The notes under the pieces are model-generated. The model saw only the letters and a list, made by a program, of their open reading frames with translations. It did not search any database and had not been told where the DNA came from. This document shows positions 58,758 through 64,000 of a DNA stretch of 64,000 nt, in pieces. The stretch comes from Stercorarius parasiticus (Eukaryota; Chordata; Aves; Charadriiformes; Stercorariidae): positions 248,515 to 312,514 of the forward strand of contig VWZL01004332.1 of the NCBI GenBank assembly GCA_013396915.1, given 5' to 3'. The stretch's first letter is position 1. Each line of letters opens with the position of its first letter. Made by a program: the position numbers and the translations under genes.

Positions 58758-60435
58758 TGACAAGGTTAAACATCACTGTACACAGAAAAAAAATCTGTTG
58801 CTCCACCTACAGATCAGGCAGAAATCATCTTTGTTTTGTAATGTACTCTGAAAGAATTCCTACCTTAACTAAGCAAAAAATAGTAACAAAATGGAATGCT
58901 TCTTAGTACACCAGATTTTCACTGTTTGGGGAATATTCCACAAATTATGTTATGCTTCCCAGATGTATTTTTATTCCATAATTTTGTCATGTGAATAATC
59001 TTAACCCAATGCCTGCATGCCAAAAATATGGAGAGATTAGTATTTTAAAATGTGCACCATACTGCTTATACAACGACATAAAACACTGGTAAAGTTTGGC
59101 TCATCTGAAAAAATCATTAATGTCACTTCCTGAAACAGCACCAATTTCAATTTGCAAGTTTTACAAAAATTCAGCCAAAAACGGAGCTGCAAAGGCAATT
59201 ATATTTTACAGGCTATGAAGTCATGCACTGATTTTCGTTTCTTGTAATTTTTACACTATAACAATACAGGAAAGTAAAAATTATTCATGTTTACCGATTT
59301 CATTACAAATATAAATAATAAAGATTATAAAACAATCAATTCGGATATAAAATAATAAAAATGTCTCTTCAGGGGTCCATTAAGCATCCCAGCAAAATTA
59401 ATTACCCAACGTCTGCAATTAAATTAAATCAAATACCAGAACCGTTAAAATGATCAGCCCACAGAAAATAAGCCAAACAGCCAGCTACCTGTAAGGTCTA
59501 TGACCTAGGAAGCATCCCTCAGTCCTTTTCCAAAGATGTAACAGACTGATGCATGACCAGAGATGGAAGAATTCAGACCATTTGGTACCAACGGGGCAGT
59601 CAGCTACAAAGGTTCAGATCCCTCACAAAATGTGTCCTTACAGCTATCCCCTCTAACACCTCCTCATAACAAAGATGAACCAGCTCAGACATCTGTGGTG
59701 ATTGCAGCTGTGACTGCAAGGCATTGGAAGAGAAAGAATTCCTTTTGTAAGACAAATTTAAGCCTCTTCGGGCTTTCAGTATCATAACCAAATCTCCAAT
59801 CACAAGTTTTACAATCATCGGTTTAAAAATTACCTGTATTGGTACCTTGATACCTATTAGTATGTGAAGCATATCCAAGATCACAAAGTTCAACATGCCC
59901 TAATGTCTTCTGCTGGGTTTTTTGTCTTGCCCAAGCACCACCACAACAGTCTTGAATGAATAGGAAGAACAGTAATGGCAAGGCCAAAAGCTGAAGTGGT
60001 ACCTCCCTACCAAACCCACTGCAAGTCCTTGGTCTTGAATGAATGAAAGAATGAATCTTAACTAACAACTTGATCTGCTCAAATCAACAACAATAAAAGT
60101 GGAACAAATAAAAGTATATGCTTTCTCAGTCACAGGGCATTCTGTTTGGGATTTCTGAAGCCCCTTCCTCCAGCCTTCCCCGGGTAGCTCCCCTCAGTGC
60201 ACATCCTAACTGCATGAGTGCACGGTTCTGACTGGCATTACAGACTCACTTTGTCCTTCTGTTTAGGGACCCAAAATCAAGATGTGCCTGTACATTTTAA
60301 ACAACCTTCACTGAAAAATGTGGTCTAGCTGTAGTTATCACTCTAATAAAGCCCAACTATTTTCACCTGTCAAAGTAATTTCTGTTTGCTTGGGAGGGAT
60401 TGCCAGCACACTTCCTTAGGTCACTTAGATTCAGA

Positions 60436-60548
60436 GGCTCCAGACTGTACCGTTAGTCTGCTCAGCAGCTTTGGAAACGTTAACCTTACTGCACCTCAGT
60501 TCACCTATTTGTTAAATGGTGGAAATGAAAGTGTCATTTACACAGCAG
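60436..60548 (+). repeat. MIR-like SINE relic, sense
   Basis: Contains GAAACGTTAACCTTACTGCACC, CTCAGTTCACCTATTTGTTA and AATGGTGGAAATGAAAGTG, in the order of the MIR-type core (CTTAACCTCTCTGTGCC, TCAGTTTCCTCATCTGTA, AAATGGGGATAATAATAG). The plus-strand open frame at 60,386-60,670 runs through this relic, has no known domain and is not regarded as a gene. Confidence 0.5.
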
Positions 60549-60802
60549 CCCAAGATCTCACACTGAAAGTGCCACGTGACATTGTCTGGTTGCTATTTTT
60601 ATTTCCTGTAAATAGGTATTTCTTATTCTTAATCTCATATTTTAATCTTATTCAAAAAAATCTCACATAAAGATGCCAAAAATTATCCAGGTGAGCTACA
60701 ACATGTACCATCTCAAAAAACTTACATAGAAAGGAATGAACATTTTTCTAGCCTGTGGTAAGTCTCTCCATATGTTCAAACACATCAGGATTTTTCTGTG
60801 TT

Positions 60803-60835
60803 GGGGGTTTTTTTGGGGGGGTGGGTGGAGATGGG
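60803..60835 (+). repeat. G-quadruplex motif
   Basis: G5-T7-G7-T-GGG-TGGAGAT-GGG satisfies the pattern of four G-tracts with loops of at most seven bases. It sits 50 bp upstream of a purine-rich tract (60,885-61,135). No gene or promoter signal is recognisable nearby. Confidence 0.8.
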
Positions 60836-60884
60836 ATTTTTTTTGTTACCAACTCTCACTATAATCTCATAGATGAACATCTTA

Positions 60885-61135
60885 AAATATGGGGAAGGAA
60901 TTAGAAAAGCAACTGCACAAAGAAATAATGAGGACTAAAAAATAATTCCAGACTATAAAATATATAAAAGTCACATAAAAATAGATATCTAGAAAGAATA
61001 GCGGTTTAGGGGGGAGGGTAGGGAGAATAAAAAGATGTGGCAAGAAATAAGAGAATAAAAGAGAGGAGACTAAGTGAAATGACACAGAGAATTTAAGAAT
61101 AGTGCAGGGTATGAAAAGCCATAAGAAAAAAAAAT
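60885..61135 (+). repeat. Purine-rich low-complexity tract
   Basis: The plus strand is strongly biased to A and G over about 250 bp, including GGGGGGAGGGTAGGGAG near 61,010-61,026 and AAGAGAGGAGAC near 61,060-61,071. The minus-strand open frame here (60,882-61,196) is a low-complexity hydrophobic frame caused by this bias, not a gene. Confidence 0.7.
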
Positions 61136-61199
61136 CCACTGTCAAGCCAAGACACGTAGCAGAGATGTAACTGTTCTTATCTGCACTTGAGGGCATGAA

Positions 61200-61640
61200 A
61201 TAATTCCTTTTTTAATTTTGCCTTTTTAATCCTGTCAATTGGAGCTGTCACTATGGATGTAATAGCAAGTATCCCAATCACAATATCAAAGACTCTTCAC
61301 TGACACTCCTTGAAATAGCATTAATATCTGCTCAGTAAGGGTAGTACATTTAAATGTTCTCGTGCAATGTTGTAGCTCCCCTTTAGTCAGGTATCAAGCT
61401 GCTATTTCACGCTCAGCTTGTAAAATTATTAACAGCTGGCCTAACGTTAGATCAACTGGAGTATGGTTTGCTAGAACAAGACAATGTTTAATAAGACTAT
61501 TTCCTACTCTATCAAGTTATTACCGCCTTTGTATTTCCAAATACCAGAAATGGCCTTTGAGCCCAAAGCAGGATCTAATTTTTCAAGAGCGACAGACCTG
61601 AACTAAGATTTCAGACTTCAGTTTTGGGGAAAGGTGAATT
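61200..61640. promoter_or_regulatory. Possible conserved non-coding block
   Basis: Unique, non-repetitive sequence including GTCAATTGGAGCTGTCACTATGG, TTACAGCTGG-like E-box words (AACAGCTGG near 61,432) and TGTTTAATAAGAC. It lies directly after a purine-rich tract. The open frame at 61,362-61,601 has no domain. A regulatory role is inferred from texture only. Confidence 0.25.
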
Positions 61641-62820
61641 TAAATCCAAACTTGGATCTACAAATGTTCTCTGCAAATAACAGGCTCAACAAAATCCAGG
61701 TAAAAACATCACACAAAAAACTCTTGTTCCTAGCACCTTTCATATTCTGTGTTAAGGAACCTCGAAGTGGATGACAATAAAATGAGAAATTTTACAACAA
61801 AATGTTCTCCCATTGGAGAATTCAAATCTGCGCCAGTTAAATGGATTCTGATACTCAAAAATGAAATTACGACTTCAGTTAGTAGCAATAGGCTAACACT
61901 GTCAATACAGTGTGCTTAGAGGCAGGGTACACCATGATAATATGGCAGTTCTCACGTTATATGCGGGGATACCTTCTGACTCCATGTTAGACCACATTCA
62001 TGCCTGGTATAACTCAAGAAATTAAATGACTGGCCGTGCCTAGGATTTTCATCCCAGAACATCCCTAACATTGATATGTTTCAGTTACAGAAATATAACA
62101 TCAGAAATAAGAAGGTAGATATATATCATCCGGACTCTTTCTGACTCACTGGCTAGAAACTGAAGTCTAGCCGAGGTTTATATTATTCTAGGACTTGACT
62201 ACTTGCCGAGGAAAAGAAAACTGAGGCTGTAGTTCTACAATAAGTTTTCTCAGAGATACAGCCACCTCCTTTCCCCCTCACTCTTCTATACTTCCCCATG
62301 AAATCAGCCAGCCACGGTGGTTGTACTTATGCAGCTGCCTGTAGTGGAATAATCCAAGTTAAAATAACAGTAACAATCATGGGTTTTTTTAACCACAATG
62401 CAGCAAAATTTCTCTTATCTCTCAGCAAGTGGGTGAGTACTACAGAGATACACTAAAGGTAATTTTACAGTGCTTCTGTGCAGTCCTGAAGCAGATTCAA
62501 AATGGCAAGATAATGATATATTGCTTTTAATGTCATTTTCAACTTTATTGTTGCAAAGGCTATCCAAATTGGGGGACAGGTGTTCCCTATGAAAGCAACT
62601 GAAACATACAGTGCTGTGAGGAAACCCAGAGAGACTCATATTTAAATGTCAAGTCCCTAAATATTTATAGTCTGGGTATAGAACAGGTTAGCACAGGAAC
62701 AGAAACACAATATGTTAATATGAGCCTCTGAAAAGCAAATTCTGGATATTTACCTCTTGTATTTGAATCACTATAAAGTGGAGAAAAAAAATAACCAAAA
62801 TCCCACCAACTGTGCATAAT
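61641..62820. other. Unique DNA, no gene seen
   Basis: No repeat or domain recognised between the possible regulatory block and the CR1 3' end. The minus frame at 62,665-63,012 runs into the CR1 copy and is a shadow there. Confidence 0.5.
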
Positions 62821-63094
62821 CTTTTCAGTGGTGCCCAGCGACAGGACAAGAGGTAATGGGCACAAACTTGAGCATAGGAAGTTCCACCTAAACATGAGGA
62901 GGAACTTCTTTACTTTGAGGGTGGCAGAGCCCTGGAACAGGCTGCCCAGAGAGGTGGTGGAGTCTCCATCTCTGGAGACATTCAAAACCCGCCTGGACGC
63001 GTTCCTGTGCAACCTGCTCTAGGTGACCCTCCTCTGGCAGGGGGGTTGGACTTGATGATCTCCAGAGGTCCCTTCCAACCCTATGATTCTACGA
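62821..63094 (+). mobile_element. Short CR1 LINE 3' end, relatively young
   Basis: The 3' terminal piece of a CR1 retrotransposon. It contains the last 64 codons of ORF2 without a break (62,828-63,022), with the conserved C-terminal blocks [23 protein letters not shown] and FKTRLDAFL ending in TAG. A short 3' untranslated stretch follows (GGACTTGATGATCTCC, then CCCTTCCAACC) and ends in CTATGATTCTACGA. The uninterrupted frame and close match to remembered avian CR1 3' ends suggest it is younger than the other CR1 pieces here. Severe 5' truncation is normal for CR1. A possible short duplication of ATAA flanks the element, but it is too short to prove a target site. No function is expected beyond being an insertion. 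Confidence 0.95.
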
Positions 63095-64000
63095 TAATCG
63101 GGCTCTAAAGCCAAATACTACAATTTAGTATTCTGAACCTCGTCTAGATCATCGTGATGTGAATTGCAGTGATGGTTCAGCCCTTTAGCCACTTATATCA
63201 GAAGAGTTGTTGTATTTGTTCAAAGTTAAGTGGTACAAAGGAAATGTATTGTGCAGGCCTTAGTATTCACTGCGTGCAGCCAAAATCTAACTGCATTTAA
63301 AAACACGTCCAGATCATTCTTTTGTTCTAATAGGGCTTAAGTATTTTGGCATGTTTATTTCTTCTGGAACAACAATGAGAGCTGTATTGTGTTTTTACTT
63401 AAAAATAATCGTTCGATAATGAAGTGCTTGCAAAATGAACGTAGTCTGCAAATGTATACAACATGCTGCAGTCAGCTCATCAAGAAGTAACAGATGAAGA
63501 AAACGTTAGAAATGAGTCAACAACATGGCCTTTTCTTTCTTAGAAATTTATCTTGCTTCCTTATGTGGAAGCATTATCTCCCCAAAATAAATTGTTCTCT
63601 TATGTTTAGAGCTAAGATTCTGTGAAAAGTATTCTAGGGGTTAAAGAGGTTCCTAATTCTGCAAATGATTGTTTCCTCTTTATTCTTATGTTTCCTTGAA
63701 ATGACCAGAGTGGAAATTACTAAAATATCATCAGCAAATCCTTTTGGTAGAAAGGAGAAGGAAGCATAGAAGCAGAAGCCAAGGAGATCTGTGTTAAGGT
63801 TATAACTCGCGTACAGATTCTTCTGATGCAAATACGATTTTCACTGACTTCGTATGGGTTGTAGACAATGGATATATTATGAGGCACATGCAAGTCTTCC
63901 CAGCTGAAAATGCATCTTCTGCAAGCATTTGCTGCAGAGCGTCTAAAGTTCCTGAACACATTGTCATGAAACAGGAAGTCTAAAACAGCTGCAACATCTG
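63095..64000. other. Unique DNA, no gene seen
   Basis: Downstream of the CR1 3' end. Two overlapping minus frames (63,634-63,831, 63,720-63,959) have no domain, and the second runs close to the window edge, so nothing can be concluded about them. Confidence 0.45.

Larger units (their letters stand above)
51744..60435. other. AT-rich unique DNA, no gene seen
   Basis: Carries T-runs (52,915-52,930), the A-rich tract at 53,016-53,062, a (TAA)n at 52,806-52,820 and the palindrome cluster near 55.4-55.5 kb. A 13-bp word GTCTTGAATGAAT recurs at 59,949 and 60,032, the second next to short GAAT repeats. Frames of 60-98 codons have no recognisable domain. Confidence 0.45.

Noticed and set aside
59949..60044. 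Direct repeat GTCTTGAATGAAT 83 bp apart, possible target-site duplication
   Set aside because: The enclosed 70 bp shows no transposon features and the second copy merges with GAAT simple repeats.
1..64000. Search by eye for CRISPR arrays, operons, tRNA, snRNA and known microRNA sequences
   Set aside because: Nothing matching was found; composition and repeats are those of a vertebrate nuclear genome, so bacterial systems are not expected.

Overview
The window reads as vertebrate nuclear DNA, most probably from a bird. It is AT-rich, poor in CpG and sparse in repeats. No operon, ribosome binding site pattern or long open frame is present. Almost all recognisable repeats belong to the CR1 retrotransposon family, including 3' ends carrying the ATTCTAYGA-type tail typical of avian CR1. 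A short minus-strand stretch resembles the start of a long terminal repeat that I know as common in bird genomes. The species cannot be named from the sequence alone.

No protein-coding gene can be supported. Open frames outside the CR1 copies are short, lack recognisable domains and look like chance frames. The window is therefore probably a gene desert or part of a very large intron. Two exon-like patterns (30,390-30,457 and 51,471 onward, both plus strand) are recorded only as low-confidence candidates.

Layout. 1-12 kb: unique AT-rich DNA with two old tRNA-SINE (MIR-like) relics, a TCF/LEF-like motif cluster near 9.2 kb and enhancer-like DNA at 9.7-10.9 kb. 12.3 kb: an old palindromic repeat with a relative at 50.5 kb. 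17.5-17.8 kb: a 259-bp element bounded by a perfect 17-bp inverted repeat and containing three further stems, followed by an old antisense CR1 piece. 22.0-22.3 kb: the LTR-like fragment. 31.65-31.96 kb: a decayed antisense CR1-like reverse transcriptase piece. 34.4 kb: another palindromic relic. 35.4-36.7 kb: the largest mobile element, a 5'-truncated and inactivated CR1 copy. 38.4-39.6 kb: a regulatory-looking block with an RFX-type X-box. 41-42 kb: two MIR-like relics and a hairpin. 44.9 kb: a perfect 12-bp hairpin. 47.9-48.2 kb: an old antisense CR1 3' end carrying a long G-run. 48.5-48.75 kb: a homeodomain/TCF/OTX-like motif cluster. 55.4-55.5 kb: palindromes. 60.4-61.6 kb: a MIR-like relic, a G-quadruplex motif, a purine-rich tract and enhancer-like DNA. 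62.8-63.1 kb: a short, fairly young CR1 3' end.

The most unusual signal is the multi-stem inverted-repeat element at 17,527-17,785. It may be an old foldback element or a constrained structured sequence; the sequence alone does not decide. Statements about conservation or repeat family names rest on recall and pattern recognition, with no search run.
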